A stretch of 64,000 nucleotides of DNA. Origin: Tenodera sinensis (Eukaryota; Arthropoda; Insecta; Mantodea; Mantidae). The notes beneath the pieces are model-generated. The model saw only the letters and a list, made by a program, of their open reading frames with translations, searched no databases and was not told the origin of the DNA. The translations under genes and the position numbers were made by a program. Shown one piece after another: positions 54,816-64,000 of this stretch; the first letter of the stretch is position 1; each line of letters opens with the position of its first letter. The stretch lies in assembly GCA_030765045.1 (NCBI GenBank), contig CM060961.1, forward strand, positions 35,283,305 to 35,347,304. Reading direction: 5' to 3'.

Positions 54816-56565
54816 TGCTACGTATTAGGGGGCGCCCTAATATCAGCGGCACGTGCTTCCTGAGCAGCCAGATCTTCGGCAATTCTAATGAGACGGGGAA
54901 CAAGAGGGTCGTACCCGCATATGTAATATAAACATCGCTTTGCTACCTACGCAAGCTCACTTGATCAAAGACGTTTGAAGCTTTGCAATAGCATAGCATT
55001 TTAATGTTTTTCTTTTCGTTTCATTCTTCGATCACACTTCAATTTTTGATACATCCTGCTGCGGGTGATAATGTACCAATCTCCGCTATCCTCCAGCTTT
55101 TTCACATTAGCATACAAGGGAAGCATTGTGAAATTTGTTTTTCAAGGTACAATACCATTGAATTCTCAACACTCGATTTAAAATTAGTTTAATAATCGAA
55201 TGTAACACACGAGCAATTTGATGTAATCAATCAAATGAAAATCATAAATATCAAAAGATAAAACTCTGTGACTTCATTGTCTACCAAGTCAAAAACCCAC
55301 TGTCGTCTGCTTCTATTCACTTGTTAACACCACGGTGTGCCGGTGTGCATGCCAGTTTGGGGGATAGCCAAGTTTAACGCAACCTTTCAATCTTTATTTC
55401 TGGCTGAATTCCTAGCCTTGGGAGAAAAAGATATTGGGAGAAATTTAATCTGAAAACGATGTCGCAATTTCCTTTTCTGCCAAAGATTTCGAATTCCAGT
55501 ATGCCATTCTGTAATGGTCATTAAGAAAACACCACGAGAAATAACTATATATGGAATAAATAATTAAGCTCTGCATGCAACAACCTACAACAACAACACG
55601 TGTTTACCACTCTCTTTTTCTAGCGCGTTAAAATGTCCAACGCGTGACAACCTCAGAAAGAAAAATTAATTGTACAGGAAATGCAGAGATTAACAAACAA
55701 ACAATGACACCAACAAACAGCTTAGATATAGGTGGACACATACGCCATCTGTTGCATAAGCAGTAAATTATGTCAACGCGAAAAATCAACCTCGACGGAT
55801 CGGATTGGATCACATCATGGCATTATTCAAAGGCAATTGGCATCGGATCTAATCGGATCCTGGCAGCCACTGGCAGTATTTTGCTGCTTCTATGAGCCGA
55901 GAAACACACGTTTACCTTCTCCTTCCTATCAAGGTTCAGATATTTATACTCTATGCCGTACTTGAAAAATATGGAAGGGGGAAGTTGAACTCTACATTCC
56001 GCCGAAGTTTCGCAAATATTTAATTTGTATCATATCACGTGCTTTTCATACGCTATCACTAATTTCAGGAGCGTTTCAAAATTACAGGGTTCGCATTACA
56101 AATATTGCAAACCGTTATACAATAATTTAACAAGATACGGAGGGGTGAGATAAACGTGATTAACTAACTGTTCATTGGAGTGTTATAAGCTACCCGTATA
56201 ACGCCGGGAAAGTCAACAAGCATCGCAATATTAGCATTGCTTCGTTTCTGTTCAGCACAGTGAAGCGAGGAAAACCGAGAGTGTGACCGAAAGTTCCCCA
56301 GATGTATGTAGCTTGATTCCGAGCTCCTTTGGGAAATGGAGGCTTAATTATCTCTCGCTTTATGAGAGAAACTCGCTTTGTGGTGTTCAGATTATCGTGA
56401 ATAGGTGGTGATACTTACAGATGAGGCCAATCTACAACACCACTTGTTTATATTATTCTTCAAGGCAGAACAGCTGAACTGAGAAACAACTGAAGAACAG
56501 CACTCAAAATAAACTGAAAAATTCACGCCCCTTGTTTTCATTTTTTACTGTTTTTAATGTTCTAT
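54816..56565. other. unannotated stretch
   Basis: About 1.75 kb without recognised content. Confidence 0.35.
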
Positions 56566-56569
56566 TTAA

Positions 56570-57183
56570 AAATCTTCCACCCTAAACTATCCTTTAACTG
56601 AAACATTTTTTGACAATTTTGATTTTCTTGAAAATGGCTTTAACGACTTTGATTAAAATGTCATATGTTTGAGATATTTTTATGACAAATGAAATGTATA
56701 TCTTGAATTTTCTGGCTATAGCCCCTGTAGTCGTATTTACTCTGGACGACTTTTGCATAACTGGTAAACCGTTAGAGATAGACCAAATTATACACTACAA
56801 AAAATGTAGATCTTGCTAAAATACACAATTTATGTCTCATAAAAATTTTCTTGTAGAGTGAACCATTTCGGAGATATTCCTTGTTATGTGTGTGAGTTTC
56901 TGAAAACTTAAAACTTTCGTGAAATGGAACATCGGTATTCATTTTTTAATATGTTGGGTGTGCAAAGAAAACGCAATCTCAAAGCTTTAAAATATTTGAC
57001 AATCGCACAAAGTCTACTCTATTCTAATATTCCCCTTGCACCTACAAGGAAATAAGCAATAAGATAATTTGTACAAGTGTTTATCCTAACTAACAGGAAG
57101 AAGATACAGGAATAAGAGTTTGTAAGAATGGTTAGTACAAGAGTAGAGAAAGTCATGTGAGTTCAACACATCAGATTTTTGTA
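56570..57183 (-). mobile_element. family M, truncated copy
   Basis: Begins at CTTCCACCCTAAACTATCC in the middle of the family, continues through TGGCTATAGCCCCTGTAGTC and ends GTTCAACACATCAGATTTTT. Confidence 0.8.
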
Positions 57184-58005
57184 AAGTGGGCGCATTTTCA
57201 AATATTGTGTTCGTGTTGTAAAAACGTTATTAAAAGAATGACGTAAGAGAATATATATTTTTTAAAATATATTCCCTATTAAAGGTATTGAGGTTAAACC
57301 ATGTGAACTGAAAAACCTTTAAGGATTTTCTTTAATGACGTACGCAAATTTTTTATTTTTAAAAGGGGCATAGTGTTTGAGAAACATTGAGAGCCGCTGA
57401 CCTAAATTATCCGTTGCGATATGACTACGTAGTTAAAACGACGTAAAAAAATAAAAGAAACAATACAGCAAATGGACATATGTATGTGTGTTTTCCCTCC
57501 ATCTGTTCTAACTCGGGTCAGTCACGTTCGTACCTCACAGGTATACCAACCGCAGAAATAAATATTTTGTTTTATTAATGTGAAACATTGCTCTTGAATA
57601 AAATATGGGTGAAGAGTGGAACTATTTTAAATTGGATAGTACTAATACAACAGTGCAGTGCATAAAATATGCAGAAAACGTTTTTGCGCAGGGTAAGTCA
57701 CAGAATGCAATAAATTCAAAAATAAGTGAATGGAGTTTATAGAACCTCTATTGGAAAAGCAATGTACGTATTTCTAGTACAGAACATGAAAATGATGAGC
57801 AAAATTAAATTGGTTAGATGCGGGCATACGCAGAAAACTACCAGTAAGTACGTAAATCTGTAAACCTTTACAGCTTTTTATAAAGCGAGTATCGAGTATC
57901 AAGAATCGGTGCTTAACCCTCACTTATGCACTTTTACAGATTATTCTTTAATTGCTGTTTGGGAAAGTAGTGGTACGTTGGGCATTTCAACAATATACGG
58001 ACGAG
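57184..58005. other. unannotated stretch; possible BED-like relic
   Basis: Mostly unrecognised. A 47-codon frame at 57605-57748 begins MGEEWNYFKLDSTNTTVQCI and is weakly like a BED-type zinc finger at the start of a hAT transposase, with one expected cysteine missing. Confidence 0.25.
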
Positions 58006-58109
58006 AGGCGGGCGCAATGTGACCTTGGATATAGCGAGCGACTGTGTGTACGTGACCATAAGCAATGATGCTGGTAAAAGCTAAAGGAGGTCCGAGAGTA
58101 CAGGGCAAC

Positions 58110-58580
58110 TAGCCACTGTCTGCATGTGATCGAACTCAACACCGTAGTGTCCAGAAGCTTCTAGCTACTTCTGCTGAGTCATTGCACACGTGCACATGGA
58201 AAGAAATTGAAGGTCACGTAATGCCGGCTTCAGTATACATAAATAGGACAGACATTGAGTGAGTGAGTGTTAAAATAGTTTTAGGTAGTGATAGAGTTTA
58301 GTTGTTTAAGTCGTCGTGTGCAGTTAATTTTAGTTACGGGAGTGTGTCGGCCAGTCTGTCAGCGAGTATCTATGTGCCGTCGAGTTATTGCATCCTAATA
58401 GTAAACATATAAGAGACAGTGAAACTGGAGAAAGACATTCAAAGACTGAGAAATACATATTATCGGAAGAACAATTGTGAATTGTAACAATAGGGAAGAC
58501 TATAAACTGTGTTAGCAATGAGAAGGTAATGGTCCATTTGTAGCAAAATTTAGAGGACAATAAAGTGATAAATAATTATC
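58110..58580 (+). mobile_element. LTR-like family F, copy with TATA box and poly(A) signal
   Basis: It aligns over its length, in inverse orientation, with 60470-61140. Shared words include AAGTCGTCGTGTGCAGTTAA, CTGTCAGCGAGTA and AACAATTGTGA. TATACATAAATAGG (near 58237) and AATAAA (58559-58564) are spaced like an LTR promoter and poly(A) signal. No coding sequence is linked, so it would be a solo LTR or an uncharacterised short repeat. Confidence 0.55.
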
Positions 58581-58837
58581 AAATCAGTTAAAAATCAGTA
58601 TCGAGTATGGAAAAATACTGGCATCCCCGATTTCTAGTTAAAAGCATACTCCAGGAGGACTTAAACTCAAAGCAATAGCTTTTAAGCTAACACGTTTAAC
58701 AAATCTAACCATGTTTGCCGCACTTTCGTAACCACACGGCGAGATGGATGTGGTTAAAGTACTCTTCTCCAGGCATTCAGCTAGATGCATGTTCTGGAAA
58801 GAGCCAAATAAACACAGGATACTTTTGGTTTTCATAC

Positions 58838-59215
58838 ACAGGGTGGAAGTGAAATGACCCGTCAGACTTTAACAGCGAATTTCTCATGTTGTGAATAACA
58901 AGAAAGTCTAATACCAAAATGTTGAAAAGTTTATAGTTTTCTAGAAAAAAATATTTTTATCAAAAAAATTTATCATCACCTGGCTGAATTATTATTGTTT
59001 GAAGGTTCTTGATTTATGGTTATATTCATAGAAAATTGAATAAACCACGTTTTCCTTTGGCGTATTTCAATAGATTCAACGGTTTTTTTGTAAATTAAAT
59101 TTAAAAACCTGAAATTATTTGCTTTTTGTTGCAACAAATTGTAGATTTTTAAAACTTAAATTACACAAAAACCATCGACTTTATTGAAATACGCCAAAGG
59201 AAAAGTAAGCTATAA
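58838..59215. repeat. foldback structure with about 58-bp arms
   Basis: The left arm (about 59050-59110: TTTTCCTTTGGCGTATTTCA) and the right arm (about 59148-59205: TGAAATACGCCAAAGGAAAA) are near-perfect inverses, then more diverged inward. An upstream GGGTGGAAGTGAAATGACCC (58840) looks like an element terminus. Confidence 0.7.
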
Positions 59216-59735
59216 TAGAGGGTAGAGTTGGTTGTTCGCCTGCGTCGACAAAACGGGAAGGGTCATAGCCAAATAGGCTTGAGTCGATGAAACAAGTATA
59301 AAGCGGGTAAAATTACGTAGTCTACGAAACGGGAATCGACGAAACGGGATGTTTCGCCGCTCAGTTTCCTCTACAAGGTAAATGGCTAATACATCTGGCT
59401 AGTCATGAGTAGAATTAATTAAGGGAGGTAATTTCTGATACCTCCCCTTCGTTTGATTCTGATTACAGTATCGTTCATTAGTTGATGGTTTGTTAACATA
59501 TCTATTCCTGCAGAGCAGGTAACAAGCTTGAAGCTGTTTCCCGTTGGCTTTAACGTGTTACTACAAGGCACGTTGTGATTGTTAGAGCTCCGACCTAGGA
59601 CAAAGCGGGAGTAGAGAAAGCTGCTGTTACGTCATTACCACCGGGAATACCAGCAAAGTAGCTACAGGGTGGCGCACTGAATGTCAAACATTGGAAATTG
59701 TTTAACCCACCTCCTTAAGTTCAAACTTTCATTAA
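59216..59735. other. unannotated stretch
   Basis: About 59245-59365 repeats CGACGAAACGGGA and related words several times (GTCGACAAAACGGGAAG, CTACGAAACGGGAATC, CGACGAAACGGGATG). The meaning is unclear. Confidence 0.35.
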
Positions 59736-59739
59736 AAGA

Positions 59740-59900
59740 CTGTACCGCTGTGCGTGAAGTGACCTACAGTGACGAAGGTCCGAGGTTCAAATACTGCCAC
59801 TTGAATAAGAGGTGGAATCCGGGCTGAAAAATTCAATGCCATAACCGGGATTTGAACCCCGGATGTTTCGTTTACTAAGCGGCTGCTCTAACCACGAATC
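59740..59900 (-). mobile_element. tRNA-like SINE, family B
   Basis: On the minus strand: GTGGTTAGAGCAGCCGCTTA, then GGGGTTCAAATCCCGG, then TTCCACCTCTTA. The B-box is well preserved. Confidence 0.6.
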
Positions 59901-59924
59901 AGTTGGGGAATTTAATATCATGCT

Positions 59925-60115
59925 GGCAAGTTGCCATGGTAGCTTAGTGGTTAGAGCATCCGCTCGATAACCGGAAGATCCCGGCTATGGCTTGAATCTC
60001 TCAGTCCTGCTTCCCACCTCTTAAACATTGCCCACACGCGGCCTTTGTGTCTAAAAACACCAGCAGTAGTTTGTTAGCATAAATAAATAATAACTACTCC
60101 TTCAAATTACCTTTT
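59925..60115 (+). mobile_element. tRNA-like SINE, family B, plus-strand copy
   Basis: GGTAGCTTAGTGGTTAGAGC (A-box) leads to a decayed B-box (GGCTATGGCTTGAATCTC), then CCACCTCTTAAACATTGCCC and a TAAATAAATAATAA tail. The sequence and tail match the 1514-1682 copy. It lies head to head with the 59740-59900 copy. Confidence 0.65.
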
Positions 60116-60800
60116 ATGTTTAGCAAATCTAGCGAAAACAGATTGTTTCGCTTCGCTTAATTAGTTTAATTATGTGAATTTCATGAAAACGCAAATTGTT
60201 ACTTGTTAAAACATGCTTTAATGAACATCATAAAGTGGATACTTGCATTGTAATTATAATGTACAAACATAACGCATCATTATATTATATTGTACTATTT
60301 AAACGTATTTTTCTTTAAAAGAAAGGCAATAAATTGTTTTAAGAGTTTATAAAATGCCGTTTGCAATCCCATATTGTTGTGCTATAATAAACTGACTGTA
60401 GCGTATGATGATGATTATGGAGTCTTAAGGGCGCCCTTATAAAATGTACCATGGTAAAAACCAGAGATAAACTTCAATATAAAATAAAAATACTAGTAAA
60501 AGAATAAATATTGTAACAACTGCAAAATGTTCTCGTTGTTAACACAGTTTATAGCCCTTTCTATTATCACAATTGTTCGTCTGATATAATCTTTCTCAGT
60601 CGTTCAATATCTTTCTCAGTATCTCTGTCCCTTATAGATTGACTATCACGATACGATCACTCGACGACACATACTTACTCGCTGACAGGCAGGCCGACTC
60701 ACTCTCGTAACTACAATTAACTGCACACGACGACTTGCACAACTAAACAACTCAACTCGAACTGTCTCAAAACTAAAATACTCCTCTGCTGTGACTGGAG

Positions 60801-60813
60801 TCGATGTCACGTG
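60801..60813. repeat. target-site duplication of SINE A (left)
   Basis: TCGATGTCACGTG, identical to 61038-61050. Confidence 0.92.
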
Positions 60814-61037
60814 TTGGTCTGGGTGGCTCAGTTGGTTAGACGCTGGCCTGCCGATCCCAAGGTCGCGGGTTCAAACCCGGCCCAGGCCGATGGTTTTTAA
60901 GTGTGCTTAAAAACGACAGCTCCATGTCAGTAGATTTACTGGCATGTAAAAGAACTCCTGCGGGACGAACTTCCGGCACACCGGCGACGCTGATGTGATC
61001 CTGACAGTTGACAGCGTCGTTACACAACAAAATTTTT
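60814..61037 (+). mobile_element. complete tRNA-derived SINE (SINE A)
   Basis: A 224-bp insertion with an exact 13-bp target duplication. The head is tRNA-like: GTCTGGG (60817-60823) can pair with CCCAGGC (60881-60887) as an acceptor stem, TGGCTCAGTTGG is the A-box and GGGTTCAAACCC the B-box for pol III. A body with AACTCCTGCGGGACGAAC and CACACCGGCGACGCTGAT follows, then an AACAAAATTTTTT tail. The body style reminds me of SINEs of cockroaches and termites, but this is from memory only. It needs a partner non-LTR element in trans; the tail does not match the I-type element in this window. Confidence 0.88.
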
Positions 61038-61050
61038 TCGATGTCACGTG
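61038..61050. repeat. target-site duplication of SINE A (right)
   Basis: TCGATGTCACGTG, identical to 60801-60813. Confidence 0.92.
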
Positions 61051-61147
61051 ACCTTTCGAGATCTTTCCATGCCCACGTTCACAATGACTCAGAGAGAATC
61101 AACGAGAAGTTTCTGACCCCTTTTTTGTTATCGCGCATTATTATGGT

Positions 61148-61149
<2 letters not shown>

Positions 61150-61223
<74 letters not shown>

Positions 61224-61232
61224 CACACACAC
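61150..61232. repeat. CA dinucleotide microsatellite
   Basis: About 40 CA units with one AACA interruption. This one is not inside a family M copy. Confidence 0.95.
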
Positions 61233-61504
61233 TCAACCGCTCCAGGCCGCGCGGCCCCCTCTCAACCGTATATTGTTGTACGACCATTGCCACTCATTGA
61301 TAACTAATCCTAAAAAATGAGACAAAAGCCAGAATTAAAATAAATCTATAAAAACTTCCTAAAGGTAAAAAATCTTGATATCTAAAATTCTAAATCCTGG
61401 TACTGAAGTTTGTCATTGATACCAGTTTCAAAATCCCTTTGACCACTTGTTTATCTGACCGGCAGTTCCAGGGAGTCCTGAAGGTGCTCCAGCAAAGACC
61501 AGGA

Positions 61505-61775
61505 GAGAAACAAATAATGACTTCCTATTTGAGGAAAGTGTAAGTACTTTAAAATGCAAACCATCAACAATAAATATCTCGGAAACTATAAATGTATTTA
61601 ACGTTCATTATGTACCTTTAACGATATCCACATTTTCTGCATGGTAAGATTTGGTCTATCCCTAACGGTTTACCAGTTATATAAAGGTCTTCCAGAATAA
61701 AGGACCCTTCAGAGACTATTTCAAAAAAAATCTAGATATACATTTCATTTATCATGAAAATATCTTAATCACATT
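61505..61775 (+). mobile_element. family M, degenerate fragment
   Basis: GAGGAAAGTGTAAGTACTTT, then AATAAATATCTCGGAAACT, then GGTTTACCAGTTATATAAAG match the middle of the family. The ends are lost. Confidence 0.55.
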
Positions 61776-62074
61776 CGTGCAGAACTACAAAAAGTAGTTA
61801 TAAATCGATCTGTGGCAACTGAGAGATAACCGCATGTGTGAATGTGCCTTTTATTTTAATCCTATAGCTATGATGTATAAAAGAGAGGAAAGCAATATTG
61901 GGCGGTAATAGCAGTTAATTAGTGATCCACCATAATGATGCGGTTCATTAGAGAACTTCGTCATAGTTCAATCTATTTGTAATATAGATAATTATGAGTA
62001 GTGTAATAATAATTAGACTTATGTTTTGTTTATTTATTTTTTTTAACGGCAGAACTTGTCTCTCTTTTGTGACA

Positions 62075-62345
62075 TACCGAGGCAGATGACTCCATGGTAA
62101 CGTGTGAGGCTCGCATTCGAGAGGTCCTGTATTCGATCCCCGCGGCCGAATTACCTAGCGTTGTTTTTTTTTTTTTTTTTTGGGGGGGGGATTTCTCGGG
62201 TCACCAGGCAAATGGACGGAAGGATAGTTATATCCCGTGCGTGTGAAGTACCGCAGGGGGACACCTCGACTCACCCCGACCCCGACATGCATCTATTGCG
62301 GGTTACCACCCCAAGGAGGGAAGGCATGAGAAGAAATGCCTACAT
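62075..62345 (+). mobile_element. possible tRNA-derived SINE
   Basis: CCATGGTAACGTGTGAGG (A-box-like) and CCTGTATTCGATCCCCGC (B-box-like) precede a T/G run at 62166-62189 and a GC-rich body with GGGGGACACCTCG, shared with 51852. Confidence 0.45.
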
Positions 62346-62905
62346 TTTGTTAACTTTGTGCTTATTAAATCCTTTGTCTATATAGAAATTGAAATTAGAA
62401 GGCTGTCTTAAAACATATATCCGCCATAAAAAGAGTTGTTTTCATGAATGAATTATCAAAGGCGGCGATACTTTCCGATAAAACCTACACACCGTGGAGA
62501 ACGCAACAAACTTCCGTATTTATCTAATAGGAGCGTTAGAGGCTATTTGATGTATACGTTTTATTCATATTGCTAATATGCCAAACAAATCTCAGTTCTG
62601 ACGTAGTTTGCATACTTTAATAAGTTCTATATTTTTTACAGTTATCTATGTTTATTTATAATGGTATTTCAACCACAAAAGTTGAATGAACATGAAATGT
62701 GGGAAAATAGTGGAATGAGGTATGCAACATGGATATTCCAGGGATGTTCTTACCAAGCCATTCTAGAAATTTAGCTCAATGGAAAAACATCAGGAAGAGG
62801 AAATAAAATTAGCTGCAACATTGGAGTGAAAAGAAACTGTAGCTAAGAGGAAAGTTAGAAAGAACGGTGAATGGGATTAAGGTTCTAGACAGAAAATACC
62901 TATAT
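62346..62905. other. unannotated stretch
   Basis: No feature recognised. Confidence 0.35.
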
Positions 62906-62908
62906 CGA

Positions 62909-63745
62909 AATAAAATCTGATGTGCTACACTCACATGACTTTCTCTACTCTTGTACTAACCATTCTTACCAACTGTTATACCTCTATCTTCTCCGTGTTA
63001 GTTGAGATAAACATTTGTACAAATAATTTTATTGCTTATTTTCTTATAGGTACAAGGGGAATATTAGAATACAGTAGGCTTTGAGCGATAGTCAAATCTT
63101 TCAAAGCTTTAAGATTCTGATCTCTTTAGACGGTTAAAATATAAAAAAATGAACAACGATGTTACATTTGGCGAAAGCTTAAGTTTTCCGAAACTGAGAC
63201 AAATGACATAGAATATCTTCGAAATGGTTCACTCTGCAAAAGAAAAAAAATTTAGCGAGATCTGCATTTTTGTATAGTAATATTTGGTCTATCTCTTACG
63301 GTTTACGAATTATTTAAAAGTCATCCAGAGTAAACGGGACTACATAGGCTATAACCAGAAACTTCAAAATATATATTTAATTTGTCATAAAATATCCGTT
63401 GTTTTAATCAAAATCGTTAGAGCCATTTTCAAGAAGATCAAAATTTTCGAAAAAGTTTCCATGTAAAGGGTGGTTTAGGGTGGAGAAATTCTCTTCAAAA
63501 TCTTCGTGTCGCATGCTTGAAAGATATTAAACTTAAATATCAACTTTGGTTTTTAACCGAGTTATGCTGTCCACAGACTGACACACAAACACACACACAT
63601 GCACTTTCTCTCTCTCTCTGTCTCACCGGACCTTTTTCTAAAAATGCCTTTTTTTGGGGATTCAGGGGGCCTGAAAACATATTTTGGGTGAAATTTCTAC
63701 GTCGAATTTTTGGGTAGAATACAATACTTTATCTACTTTGTAACG
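62909..63745 (+). mobile_element. family M, full-length copy
   Basis: From ATCTGATGTGCTACACTCAC to GGGTAGAATACAATACTTTA. It has all internal landmarks and a short CA/CTCT tract near 63580-63625. Confidence 0.85.
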
Positions 63746-64000
63746 CTTATATAAAACAGGGTAGCATCTACGATGTGGCAAGGGATGGCGTTGTTCGTTT
63801 TAGCCGAGCTGGATTAGCGGTGAGCCTGAATAACCCTTTTCGTCCATTATTAGTATCTCGGGCGCGGTACGGGTCAGCGAATAATTTACTTAATTACTTC
63901 TATAGATCCGCATTGAAGTGTTTGTTTTTATTTGAATCCATAAACGCACAAATTCAATGTATAAACTCAAATTACATAACCTCATGGCTTGGCGTCCTTT
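63746..64000. other. unannotated end of window
   Basis: No feature recognised. Confidence 0.35.

Larger units (their letters stand above)
60420..61145 (-). mobile_element. LTR-like family F, inverted copy split by a SINE
   Basis: The reverse complement matches 58110-58580 through AAGTCGTCGTGTGCAGTTAA and TGAGTCATTG-GCATGGAAAG. The alignment continues across the SINE at 60814-61037 once it and one target duplication are removed. Confidence 0.6.

Noticed and set aside
60816..60887. Functional tRNA gene
   Set aside because: A cloverleaf is only partly possible (weak D and anticodon stems), and it sits at the head of a SINE with its own target duplication.

Overview
This looks like intergenic or intronic DNA from an arthropod genome, most likely an insect. 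The evidence is AT-rich sequence with long microsatellites, no bacterial-type operons, and densely nested eukaryotic transposable elements. The tRNA-SINE style is one I associate loosely with cockroaches, termites and relatives, but I could not verify the species. I found no intact host gene. The only two convincing full-length coding regions belong to one retrotransposon.

Layout. (1) 1-7 kb holds decayed repeats: short SINEs, copies of the window's dominant repeat (called family M here), an old I-like non-LTR remnant (about 3010-5230, minus strand) and a second RT remnant (about 5310-5720). (2) 7023-13116 is a complete I-clade non-LTR retrotransposon on the minus strand. It has intact ORF1 (gag-like, three zinc knuckles) and ORF2 (endonuclease, RT, RNase H, zinc knuckle), a short CACT-type simple-repeat tail, and a perfect 15-bp target duplication at 7008-7022 and 13117-13131. 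(3) 13-21 kb shows stacked insertions: a decayed family M copy is split by a 1.19-kb hAT-like element at 17352-18542, which itself contains a 5'-truncated I-type copy ending in a long ACTC array. A Tigger-like element (18846-19479) and a hAT C-terminus remnant follow. (4) 21-36 kb is mostly family M copies, a non-LTR C-terminus remnant, a Penelope-like insertion with perfect 66-bp inverted arms and a hammerhead-like core (29835-30078), a Tigger 5' part, and a probable solo LTR (about 34588-34985). (5) 36-48 kb is mostly unrecognised, but has an 865-bp deleted hAT with an exact 8-bp target duplication (42750-43614), a three-copy unknown repeat, and another non-LTR remnant. (6) 49.9-51.3 kb is a large simple-sequence block. 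(7) 52-64 kb has more family M copies, an LTR-like family present in two large copies and one fragment, and a textbook 224-bp tRNA SINE with 13-bp target duplications.

Family M (more than 20 copies or fragments, about 0.8 kb when complete, non-coding) is the main organising feature. It carries a dinucleotide tract at one fixed internal position. Its ends share a short inverted motif like ACTTTCTCTACT, yet many truncated copies keep the same CATCAGA plus oligo-T end, so its transposon class is unresolved.
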